Assembly: GCA_949987565.1 (NCBI GenBank)
Contig: OX465103.1
Location: 2,673,511-2,737,510, forward strand
Length of the DNA: 64,000 nt
Direction of reading: 5' to 3'
Origin: Luidia sarsii
Lineage: Eukaryota; Echinodermata; Asteroidea; Paxillosida; Luidiidae
Below, one piece after another: positions 13,001 to 25,300 of this stretch. The first letter of the stretch is position 1. The number at the start of each line of letters is the position of its first letter. The translations under genes and the position numbers were made by a program. The notes beneath the pieces were generated by a model that did no database searches, was not told the DNA's origin, and worked only from the letters and a program-made list of their open reading frames with translations.

Positions 13001-16000
13001 CTCCAGCTCCCTCAGTCTCTCCTCGAGCTCCACCTGAAATCGACCGTACCCAAAACAAAAAAAAGGGCTTCATTAATGACTTAACCACTTCGCGCCGGCT
13101 GGTTTTTTTCAGCGTCGATGACCACCATACGGGTTTTTTTTAAACAGTGCATCATTTTCAAATCTCGCTAAAACAATCGGAACAATAGATTTCAGTGAAA
13201 TAAATTAGTAAGGGTATACTATGGGTACAAGAGAGTAAAACCTGGCACAATTCGGACGTTGTTGTGGCTCCCATCGGGCTCTTATGCGCTACTGCCTTGG
13301 TGTACACTTTCCTGCACGAATAACAAACACCGACTTGTACGTTTGTACAGGCGTAGCTCCTGCCACAACAACCCTGCTGAAAAAAACGCCTCCACTTAGT
13401 TGGCCATGCACTACGGAGACCAGAGGTGCCTCTCGCTGTCTTCCTGAACCCACTCAACCAACCATCAGAACCCTTTCGGCAGGGTGGAAGCCTGCGCTGC
13501 ACCTACATATCACAGATCACAGACGACCTCAACGCCATCGGCCTCCAACACGACCAGGCGGTTCGTGCAGCCCAGGATAGGGCTGGACGGCAAAAGAGAA
13601 TTTCTAACATCGCAAAAAACCTGTGCTCACAACATCTTGAGCCGAGTTTGGCCCGAGTAGCGTCAATGATATATATATATATGGGAGGGTTCGGCTATGT
13701 ACCTTCTGCTGCAGGCTGGTCTGGGTGACCATGAGTTGCTGGGAGGTGTTCAGGTTGTTCCTCTGCGTCTGCATCAGCTCGGCCTGTAGATCCTCCACCC
13801 TGGCCTCCAGGGACCGCCGATCTCGCTCCAGAGCAGTGGTCTGGGGAAAAAAAAAAAAAATCTTCAATCTTCAATCAACCCTTCAAAAACTCCACACATT
13901 GAAGATGTATAAGATCTCAGGCTATGCCCAAAGGCATAAATAGAAACCTTTATGCCAATTCTTCAATCAATTCCCTTCAAAAACTCACACATTGGAGATG
14001 TACCAGATCTGAGGCCTTGCCTAAAGGCATAAACAGACCACATGACAGCAGTTCTTCAATCAATTCCCTTCAAAAACTCACACATTGGAGATGTACCAGA
14101 TCTGAGGCCTTGCCTAAAGGCATAAACAGACCACATGACAGCAATTCTTCAATCAATTTCCTTCAAAAACTCACTCATTGGGGATGCATGAGATCTGAAG
14201 CCTCGCCCAACGGCATAAACAGACCACGTTAAAGCAATTATTCAATCAATTCCCTTCAAAAACCCAACACATTGAAGATGTACGAGATCTACGGCCTTCT
14301 CCAATAGCAAGAAAAGAACACAATACAGCAGTGCTTCAGTCCTTTTCACTGGCTCCTAATACACTGACCACAAAAGTCTCCCATTAGTCTATGAAGTCAA
14401 TCATAGACTTCACCCACTTTCATATCTGAAAGACCTCAGCAAGAAACTTTGATCCAAGCTGCCACCCTGCGGGACCTCGTGCACAAAATACCATTGCCAG
14501 ACTCGTCAACCATACTAAGAAAATCCACCTTTCTAGTCTATGAAGTCTATCATAACCTTGCCCCCCCCCCCTTTTTTCTTTTGGGCAAGACCTGGGAAGA
14601 CTTCGGTCGAAGCTGCTGTTCTCTGTTGAGAACATCTTCAATCCTGACTCCAAGTCACACGCCCTGTCTTCACAAGGGGGGCCTACCTGATCTTGCAGCT
14701 GTTTGGTGAGATGCGACTGATGCTGCTTCTCCTTGTCCAGATCGTTTTGGGCCTGGAAAGAGAACAGCCCGGATGATGAACACAGAGCAAAAGCTATGGG
14801 CCACAGCACGTAATGCAGGCCATTCTCAATCCAGAAGGCAACTGCATACTCCTAGTCTCCAACTGAGATCTGACCATGCATCCCGGTACTGCGGCAGCTT
14901 CCTACTGAGCGCAGATAAGTTGGGTTGTGGTGAGCTGTGGAATATCTCATGCCTTCATGACTGAATACTAGACAAGAGCCAATCTCGCTACTAGTCAATT
15001 TCGTCCCACCCATTGCAAACTTACGATCCATCGCAGAACAATGAGTGATGCACCAAAACAACATGGCCTGTTGCAACTTACATTGATGGGATGTCGATGG
15101 TATGCCGAGTTACGATGCAATGAAATGATTTTGGTCAATCCAGCCCAGGCCCACTGCTTGGGGCTTTTTCCCGAATCCCGGCTTAGGCTTCGGCTCCGGC
15201 TTCGTCTCTGTTATCCAAAAGCTGCCTGTGTTAACCCCTTTGCGCCGGGAAGCCGCTATGCATGCGTAGTGAGTTTCAAAATTTGGATGCCGCTATTGTG
15301 GACAAAGACTCTTGTCAGCAATATGTATCATGACAAACACCTTTTTGGACGTCAGTTGCTGCATGATTTGCCAGATCAGCGGTAACATTGGTGCTATTGT
15401 GGGGCTCCATTGTGAACGATCGAGGGTCTGCGCGCTACTACGGCAGACAGTGTGCTGGCCTGCCCCACACCCAATGCGATCACCGGAGAGACTATGGAAT
15501 GCGCCCGCTGCCTTTACCGCAAATTTTTGGAAGCCATCACGGGAACAGAGCGTGCGCTTTCATTGGTCAGTGGTGATTTTTGTGCTCAGCGCGTAGCTCA
15601 AGTCGCCGCACACGGTGAGTTTTCATCCACGCAAGGCGAACAAAAATCAAACGAGATATTGGTCTCACGGCCTCTTGAGGCAGAAATCTCACCAAAAAGT
15701 CCAGCGCACACGGTGAGCTACGTGCTGAGCTAACGACCTCGAGAGATCGTTAGCTCAGCAGATACCGTAGCTCTCATGTGCGGCGGCATTAAGTGGTTCC
15801 GTCTGTCGGACAAAGTCACCTTCTTGGAGATGTCTAGATTGGCTTCTGCAATGGACGCTTTCCTCAGCGCTTCGGTCAGCTCCTGGTGGGCACGGAGAAA
15901 AGGACAGACACAACATGAACAAAAACAACCTCATATTTTCTGCAATATGGTCAGCTGCTTACTGACGTTTCTGTCAGTTTCTGTGTCTGCACCAAAAGAG

Positions 16001-19000
16001 CTAGCGCCTGTGCTCAAAGGTGGACATCGCTGTGCAGCCGCCCACGTATCCTAACACACCATTACAGCGGAACGTCATTATAACGAACATCCCGGGATCC
16101 ATGAAAATTGTTTGGTATAGCGGTCGTTCGTTATAGCTGTTGCGGCCGCGTACCGGTATCCTTGGACATAACATTGGGAGGAAAGGAGGAAAGGAGAGGG
16201 AAAGAGGATGGAAGGGAGGAAGGTGGGAGGGAGAGGGAGGGAGAGGGAAAGAGGATGGGAGGGATGAAGGTGGGAGGGAGAGGGAGGGAGAGAGAGGAAG
16301 GTAGAGAGGGAGTAACCCTGTCCGTTACAGCCGAACACTCGGTACTATATCGGCATTCGTTACAGCGACGTCCCACTGTACATGTATATGTGATAGGCTT
16401 TGAAAAAAGGAGTCAAATTGGGAAAAAAAATCATAATCAGGGATTCGTACCACAAACCTCCTTTTATTTCAAGTTTTAGATTGAAAATCAAGCAAATACA
16501 AAAAATATGGACACTAACGATGCAGTATCAGCCTACATCAGAAATGTTTACTGATCACCGATTTGCTTTCACCTCCACGACGTTGTCGGCCTCTACGTGG
16601 AAAAGGGTCGCGCGAGAAGTTACTTATCTTTACGCAGCGTGTGTCACAAATGTCCCCTAGGGCCGACGCTACCAGACTCCGTCCTACCTGCTGCAGTTGT
16701 CGCATCTCCTGGTCGCGCAGGCTCCGCACGTGCTCAGCCCTCTGCAGTTCCTCCTTCAGTCGCGAGATGTTATCGGCAGACGTGGACTGGCGTTCCTCCC
16801 AGACCGTACGGGTCTACTTCCCCCAACCCCCACCAACAAAAAAAAAGAGGATCATTTCAAAAAGCTCCTTTCGGCATAAATAGGTTTGCGGAGACACCGT
16901 GTAAATTCTCTTTTGTGAGTAAGTGTGGTTCTGAAAAGAACCGGAGGAACTCGACGTTTCGAACAGTGTACTCTGCTCGTCTTCACAGTGTCTCCGCAAA
17001 CCTATTTATCCTGATACCACCATGCAAACCTTCAAATCTCATATAAGCTCCTTTTAGTGATTTATATATATTTGTTTTTTCATTTGTGAGAATGTGTGGT
17101 TTTAAACGGAACCAATGATAAGATTATGTGGTTCTTAATAGAACCACACATCTTAAAATTTAGTGGGCCTGACGTTTCGATCCTCGGAGGACCAGAGAGG
17201 GTGCCTCTGCCTTTGAGAAAGGTCCTGCTAGGATCGAAACGTCAGGCCCACTAAATTTTAAGATTTGCATTTTGGTAATCTTAGTCAGTATTAAAGCAGT
17301 TTGCAACATTTTTGTATATCACTTAAAGAACCACACATATTCACACAAAGAGATATGTTTTCATGACTGCAGACCACCATAGGCTTGCTACCTTCACCAT
17401 GAACAGCCCAAAATCTCATATTCTTTTTGAAGGTTTTTTTTTTTTAGTAATATATATAAATGATGAAAACTGCTTACTGACTCTTAAATGACCAAACTGA
17501 AAATCTAATAAATTTACAGCGCCTCAATGTTTCGATCCTAGCTGAATCTCAAAGGCAGGACCTTTCTCAAAGGCAGAATCTTTCTCAAAGGCAGGACCTT
17601 TCTCAAAGGCAGGATCTTTCTCAAAGGCAGAATCTTTCTCAAAGGTAGGACCTTTCTCAAAGGCAGGACCTTTCTCAAAGGCAGGACCTTTCTCAAAGGC
17701 AGAATCTTTCTAAAAGGCAGGACCTTTCTCATAGGCAGGACCTTTCTCAAAGGTAGGAACTTTCTCAAAGGCAGGACCTCTCTCAAAGGCAGGACCTTTC
17801 TCAAAGGCAGGACCTTTCTCAAAAGCAGAACCTTTCTCAAAGGCAGAATCTTTCTCAAAGGCAGGACCTTTCCCAAAGGCAGCACCTTTCTCAAAAGCCT
17901 TTCTCAAAGGCAGGACCTTTCTCAAAGGCAGGACCTTTATCAAAGGCAGGACCTTTCCCAAAGGCAGCACCTTTCTCAAAGGCCTTTCTCAAAGGCAAAA
18001 TCTTTCACAAAGGCAGGACCTTTCCCAAAGGCAGCACCTTTCTCAAAAGCCTTTCTCAAAGGCAGGACCTTTCTCAAAGGCAGGACCTTTCCCAAAGGCA
18101 GCACCTTTCTCAAAGGCAGAATCTTTCTCAAAGACAGAACCTCTCTCAAAGGCAGAACCTCTATCAGAACCTCTAGACAGACTAGAATGAGACCAAAGGA
18201 AAGGGCAGGGCAGTAGGGAAGGGATAAAAAGGTAGACAGACTAGGATGAGACCAAAGGAAAGGGCAGGGCAGTAGGGAAGGGACAGCAACCATCTCCAAC
18301 GTACCCTCTCGTTCTCAGCTTGCAGGGTCTTGACGGTGCCGTTGAACTTCTCCTGGGCGTCCATCAGCTCCTTGTCCTTCTGCAACTTCTCCTGCAGCGC
18401 CGTCTCCAGCGAGCGGCGAAGCTTGTCCACCTCCGTCTGGGCATCGTTCAGCCTGCCGACAAGACGCAGACAAAAAAAAAGACGCGTTTATAGATAAGAC
18501 TTGAAAGGTTTGCACGGCGGATACACTCAGCAGAAGGTTTTTTCGGTGACTTAACGTTTCGGGGAGTACATGTACACTGTCAGGAGGTCAGGAGACTGCT
18601 GGATTCCCACGATCACCGGTGTTTATATGCCTGATGTAAGCGCTGGGGCGTGGAGAATCTTTCCACAGCTGGGTTAGTCTACCGGTACCTGAAGTCTAAC
18701 TTTGAATATCAACCCTCTAAGGCTGGCCATTAAAGATCCTGACAGCTGAATTGTAAGCTCACATACCTTTCCACCATGGACTCCATCCGGGCTGATATTT
18801 TGTAGTTATCCTCCTGCAGGACAGAAAGAAAGAAAACAAGAAAAAAAAAGAGGAAAAATGAAAGAAAGCGGAGAGCTTTGTTGAGTTTAATTGTGGGTTT
18901 TTTTTCATTCAGGGCTGCAGACAGAGCCTTGTATCTAGATGATTTGGCTTTTCAATTGACTGCATGAATGGAGCTTGTCAGTGCTAGATTTCGTGCTGAA

Positions 19001-19035
19001 CAGAGCCAGAGCCACAGTCAGAACCAGAACAAGAG

Positions 19036-19119
<84 letters not shown>

Positions 19120-19238
19120 TTATAGTCAGAGCTACATGTAGTTCCAAAACCAGAGAGAGAGAGCGCTAGAGCCAGAGCCAGTGCCTGAACCCGAGCCAGA
19201 ATTAGAGAAAGAAGAGTGAAAGAGAGAAAGAGGGAAAA

Positions 19239-19291
<53 letters not shown>

Positions 19292-19311
19292 AAGAAAGAA
19301 AGAGAAAGAGA

Positions 19312-19377
<66 letters not shown>

Positions 19378-22300
19378 GAGATAGAGTTATAGCCAGAGCT
19401 ACATGTAGATCCAAAACCAGAGAGAGAGAGCCAGAGCCAGAGAAAGAACCCAAAACCACAGTCACAGACACAACCAGAAGCAGAGGCAGAATCAGAGCCC
19501 CATAAAGCCACATCTCCCCCCCCCCTCCCCTCAAATTCCCCACAGCCTCTATAAGCCAGGTCACTGCGGCACGTACATACCTTCTCCCTCTGCAGCAGGG
19601 TGTCATGGGAGTTCTGCTGGGTGTGCCTGCTGTCCAGTTCCCTCTGCAGTGCAGCCAGCTGGTTGCTGCGTTCCATCAGAGACGTGCTGGCTACCTGAAG
19701 CTGAAGGACCCCAGCCAAGGAAACGACGGGTATGGAATGGATGAATGGAATTTTTTTTTTAAGGACAATTTTGACATAGGGTTAGGTCAATTCATTCCTC
19801 TCTTCAGAAAAAGGCAGAAATCTTTGTACAAAAACACAGAATGCAAAATACATTTTTTTTTTCAAAAACTGGGTGCACACCACTATAAATGGGTCTAAGA
19901 TGGCAGCTCTGTGCTCATTCATTTCATTCATTCATTCGTTCATTCATTTATTTTCACAGTAGAGAATCACTCTAAGCTTATACATTTCTGTTTATAAAAT
20001 TCGCAGTGGCTGTTGTTACGGCAGTCGTTCGTGTGGTTCCCAGACTTCACAGTATTTGTCAGGATGTTTAGCTCTTGGAACCAGACTATCAGCTAATAGA
20101 CTGGTTCAACCAGCCTGCAATGCTGACGAAATACAATCAAGTCAGGGAACCACACGGACGACTGCCGTAACAACAGCCACTGCGTATAAAATAAAGAATA
20201 TACTGTGAAGGCACCCACGAAGAAGCAGAGCTTATAAGTGTGGGCAAATTTCCTCTTGAAGCTTTTGCAACCCAGATAAAATTGGAAGGTTCGCATGAAG
20301 GCATGAATATCAAAATGAGGATTCAGCATTTTTTTTTTTTCTGTGGCCTACGGAAGACTTTCAAAGGGCTCCCCATGATGCTTTGAATGGCGCCCTCGCT
20401 TGACCAAGCCTACGGCAGCCCTGATGCCCACTTTCTCACCTCTTTCTCAATGCTGCGCAATTTGCTGTCGGTGGACAGATGCTTCTTGCTTGCCGCCTGA
20501 ATAGAGATAGGTAAAGATGGTTGTGTTGGTCTAACTAATGAATAATAACAACTTAATCTCTTGGTGCCGGTGTCCTGGCGAAAAGTGTCCCTGCCAAATA
20601 CTGTCCGCTCATTAGCATAATGATCGCTGATTGTTTAGCGTTAGGGATAGTTAGGATTAGGGTCGTTAGGGTTAGGGTCGTTAGGGTTAGGGTTCGGATA
20701 AGAATTAGGATTGGGATTAGGGTTAGGGTTAGGATTAGGGTTGTTTGGGTTAGGGTTAGCGTTACGGTTACAGTTAGGGTCAAACGGTACCAAAGTGCCC
20801 AAAGTTGCGTGTGTTAGGCCAGCAACCGTACACAATGCGTCATACGTGTGTAGTGCGCAACCATACCCCAACCACGGTGGTTGAATGCCATACGTATTGG
20901 ATCAATCAGCGATCAGTATGCTAATGAGCGGACACTATTTGGCATGACACCGGAACCTCCGACATTGGAGTGCTTATTACATCAAGCAGGGGAAACACTC
21001 ATTGAATTACATTCTCCTCGAAGCAAACGTCGAGTTATATCTATGATGCAGCGCGGTTCAGTGTACCCGTCGCTACACAATCTTTGAATGCGCCACACTT
21101 ACCTCGACCAGCTTGGTGGTCAAGTGGTTAAGAGGTCTGCACCTTGCAGGAGTAGTGGGTTCGAATCCAGCCAAGGTGCCTGAAATTTGTTTATCAGGCA
21201 TTGGGCAACGGGCAGAGCAGCGTTCATCAAGTCATTGAAACCACAGGCCCTTTAATAAAATCGTTGCTCAATACGATGAATCAAGGTGTTTTTTAAGATC
21301 TTTTATTCAGCAGTCTCTCTTTCAAATCTGTCTCTGTGAAGATTGAAGAGCTCTGATCAGAGCCTCGAGTGTGAACCTCCGGATCTTTTCAGAACTACAC
21401 TCGCCTACAAAAAAGAGCTAACAGTACTGACAGTGACACCCAAGTAAACATACTTCAAAAAACAACACGACACCGAAGAGTGAGGAAAAGAAAGGAAAGA
21501 ACTGGGACGGACATCTTGGAGTGAAGCCAAAACTGTGGCCAGAGACAGGGGACGCTGGAGAGAGAAAGCCAGACAGCCTTATGAGCCGCTAGGTCCCAAG
21601 AGGATAAGTAGGTAACAAAAGAGCACTCTAGTGACATGGCGGCGCCGCAAAACCTTCTCGCAATTATAATCTGTCTCTCTGTGCTGAACAACAGCCGCAG
21701 TGAGATGGTCCATCGATGGGCACGGGTAGATTAAAGTGACTGGCTTCTGTGCAAACGGAAGGAGTCGGCTATGGCCCACTCTCTCTTCTTTTTTTTTTTA
21801 CCTGCGCTGCATCACGGAGGGACACGACGTCGGCGGCCATCTTGTCCCTGCTGCGACTCCACTCGTCCCTCTCCCGCTGCGTGAGCCTGGTGGGATGATC
21901 GTGGCCAAATGGAAAGTGACTGGTGACGGAGGCTAGGCAAGCACTGGGTCTACACAAGCAGGACGGTGGCAGGCGTGCCCTTAGTGGGAGACTGCAGTCT
22001 CCATTCAAGTCTGCTTTTTGAAGATGATACTGAATGAATTTCGGTTCCGACTGGTCCTCCTGGCCTACGCTGAGTAATAGGCTACACAATGGCTGTGGCT
22101 AAGGCTGCCGGTATTAGATTCCCCTTCATTCAAAGGAGATGGGCATGTCTCAAGAGTCATAGCCATTGACATGATTCCAACAATTCTGCCAATAGACCTC
22201 AAAGAGCACCTGATGCAATTTCTGTATCAGCACCCTCGTTGGTACAGTACATCAAAACAAGATAATAATAATAGAATAATAAAAGGATTTTTATAAAGCG

Positions 22301-25300
22301 CCCAAATTGCCAAACAGGCCTCAAAGCACTGAATACAAAGATAAAAAACAAAACAAGTTACAAAATTACAAAATTACAAAAAAAAACTCGGGTTTTCCAT
22401 TTGGGGATGACAGAGATGATACTGAAGCCAGAACCCGGGCCATTTTTTTTTTTTTTTTTGGGGGGGGGGGGAGGGAAGACTGATGTCTCCTGATTGATTC
22501 ACCTCTTGGTTGGGCACAGCACGGATATATTCACAGCTGAGACTGCAAGGCTTACCTTTCCAGGTCATTCCTTGCCTGCTGGGATTTCTCCAGCTCCTGC
22601 GACGTCGTCTGCAGTCGCCTGTCCACAGAGTCCAGCTGAAACGTCCAAAACAACTTGAACTTTGAACATTGAAAATGGCCCGTTGTGTACACTATGAACG
22701 GGATTTAGTTGTATCCACAAACATCTTCTTCTCGTGTCACTACCCAGCTCCCCTCCAGTGCGGCTACTCCACAAACTGTATGGCATGGTTGTTTTTTTGT
22801 GTTTTTTTTTTTTTTTTTTGTGCAAACCCTAACCCAAACCCTAACCCTAACCCTAACCCTAACCCTAACCCTAACCCTAACCCTAACCCTAACCCAAACC
22901 CTAACCCTAACCCTAACCCTGTGCAAATTCACCCAAACCAAGGCTATAACACCACTCAAGGTTAAGCCACTCAAGGTCAAAGGCTAAAGGAAAGAAGGAG
23001 ATAGAGAGGGACTCAGGAAGGCTGGAGATTGGAAATGACATTCCATTCAAAAAGGGCAAGATCGTAGGCCGCTGGGGGAAAACATGAACAGGGAAGGGAA
23101 TTCCAGAGAGAGGCTGAACAAGGGAAGAAGCTGTTCTGATACTTGTTCTACACCTTGTGATAGATATAGTGTACGGGTGAGAGGAGGCACGAACAGCCTG
23201 GTTGTTCGCTTAAAATGTCCTGACGGGGGGAGTGGAACAAGTCAACCAGACCAGAGGAACACCTTCCATGGAAGACTCAAGAGTGAGGGCAGCCCAAGAT
23301 CTTATCGGTTGCACTGCTCAGACAGGAGGGAGGGCAGACCAGCAGACGACTCGTCGTCCGCACTTCTCCGCACTCACACGCTGCAGGACCATCCTCATAG
23401 CCCCATTTTCTCATAGATCCACACACACTGCATCCATACCGTCCTTTCACAAGTGATTTAGAAGTCAAACAAACAAAGGAAAAACTAACTGAACAAACTT
23501 CTGAACAAATCTTTAAAAATTGGCAAAAGAAGACTTTGACTGGACCAGGATTTGAACCCGAGACTTCTGGTTTTGCGCACCGGTGCTCTGTGCTATCCCT
23601 TGGTCTTCTTGGGCAATTTTTCCAAGTGATTCAGACAATTCAGAGGGCTCTGAAGGCATTCAGCCTCTGGGTTTTCCGTACCTTGGTCTGCAGCTTGTCG
23701 GCTTTGCTCATCTCCTTCTCCACGGCCCCGTGCAGCATGGCATTCTCCATCTTGACGGCCGTCACCTGCGAGTTGAACGCCATCGTCGCATGGGCCAGTG
23801 CCTCCTCACTCACCCGCTGAAAGGTTTAACCAAAATAAAAAGTCTGCCAGTCCAGTCCAATTTTTCTTGGCTCTCGGCTTTGTGGCTGATAAAATTCCTG
23901 GGGTCGATTTCACCAAACCCATCGCAACTTACGATCAATCGCAAGACGATGAGCACTGCACAGGAACCAAACGACCCATCACAACTTACGATGGGTTAAC
24001 CACTGTAAGTTGAGTTACGATGCATCGCAAGGCTTTGTGAAATCCACCCCAGGTCCATTCTCGTCTCTATCGTTTTGAGTCAAACAAACAAAGGGGAAAA
24101 CTGACTGGGATCTTTTCAACAAATTAAAAAAATTGGCAAAGAAAACTTTAGACTGGACCGCGACTTGAACCAGAGACCCCTACATTGTAGATTGATGTTT
24201 CAGCGCTCTACCATCTCAGCTATCCAGCCCTAAGTTCAATCTAGAGGGATCACACTCCCGCTTCCATTCAGATGCAAACCTAGCCCTATGTTGTAAACCC
24301 GGCTACTGCAGCTTGGGGATCACACAAAGAGGATGCAGCTTTTTCAATTCAAGTCCAACAAACAAAGAAACAAACTGACTGGGAACTAGATATTTCAATC
24401 TATTTTTATTTTTTTTCCGTTTGAGGATGAGAACACGAATGGAAGGCGTTCACTCACGATGTCGTTCTTGAGTTCTTCAATCTTGTTGGTCAGTTCTTCG
24501 TTCTCGGTGGTCAGCATGCCCTGGTCGTCCCTGTGCCTCATCCGCTGTCGCTCCAACTCAACCTGAAAGTGAAGCACGGAAAAATGCAGCATTATTTGAC
24601 GGGCGACTGCTTTGTCCGTGGCTGTGGCTATGGCTGCGGGTTCAGCTGTGACTATGGCTATGGGTTCAGCGGTGACTATGGCTATACATGTAGGTATGGA
24701 TTCAGCTTTGGCTTTGATGACTATGAATGCTGCTATGGCTATGGGTATGGATGTGGCTAGTGCTATGGCTGCTACTCTGGCTAGGGTTGTGGCTAGGGTT
24801 GTGGCTAGGGTTGTGGCTAGGGTTGTGGCTATGGTTGTGGATATGGTTGTGGCTATGGTTGGGGCTATGGTTGTGGCTATGGTTGTGGCTATGGTTGTGG
24901 CTATGGTTGGGGCTATGGTTGTGGCTATGGTTGTGGCTATGGTTGTGGCTATGGTTGTGGCTATGGCTGTGGCTAAGGCTGTATAAGTTGATGGGGCTAC
25001 AGATGTGTTCATGTATATGGATATGGCTATGGATCCCCCGGCCCTACAAGTACCTTGAGAGCATTCAGCTCTGACTTCAGCCGGTCACTCTGATCCAGCA
25101 CGACTTTCCGGCTCTCATCGGCGGCCTCCAGTCGACTAACTGCTTCAGCCTGCAGGAGTCAAGATAGTGAAGATGCACAACGCACACGTCGTAAACTGTC
25201 TACTGACAGTGTGGGAGAAGGATTAATGTGCCTTGCTTGGGACTTGGGACAGCACTGCCCATACTAAGGCCCAATTTGGCTGGGCTGCAGAAGCCCCCCA

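Noticed and set aside
17538..18299. Leu-Arg-Lys-Val repeat proteins on the minus strand
   Set aside because: Artefact of an 18-bp (six-codon) minisatellite that stays open in frame.
21100..21180. Functional tRNA gene with perfect B box
   Set aside because: No acceptor stem and a three-base anticodon loop at best; treated as a tRNA-derived repeat.
22705..22987. Thr-Leu and Asn-Pro repeat frames
   Set aside because: Translations of the CCCTAA telomere-like array.
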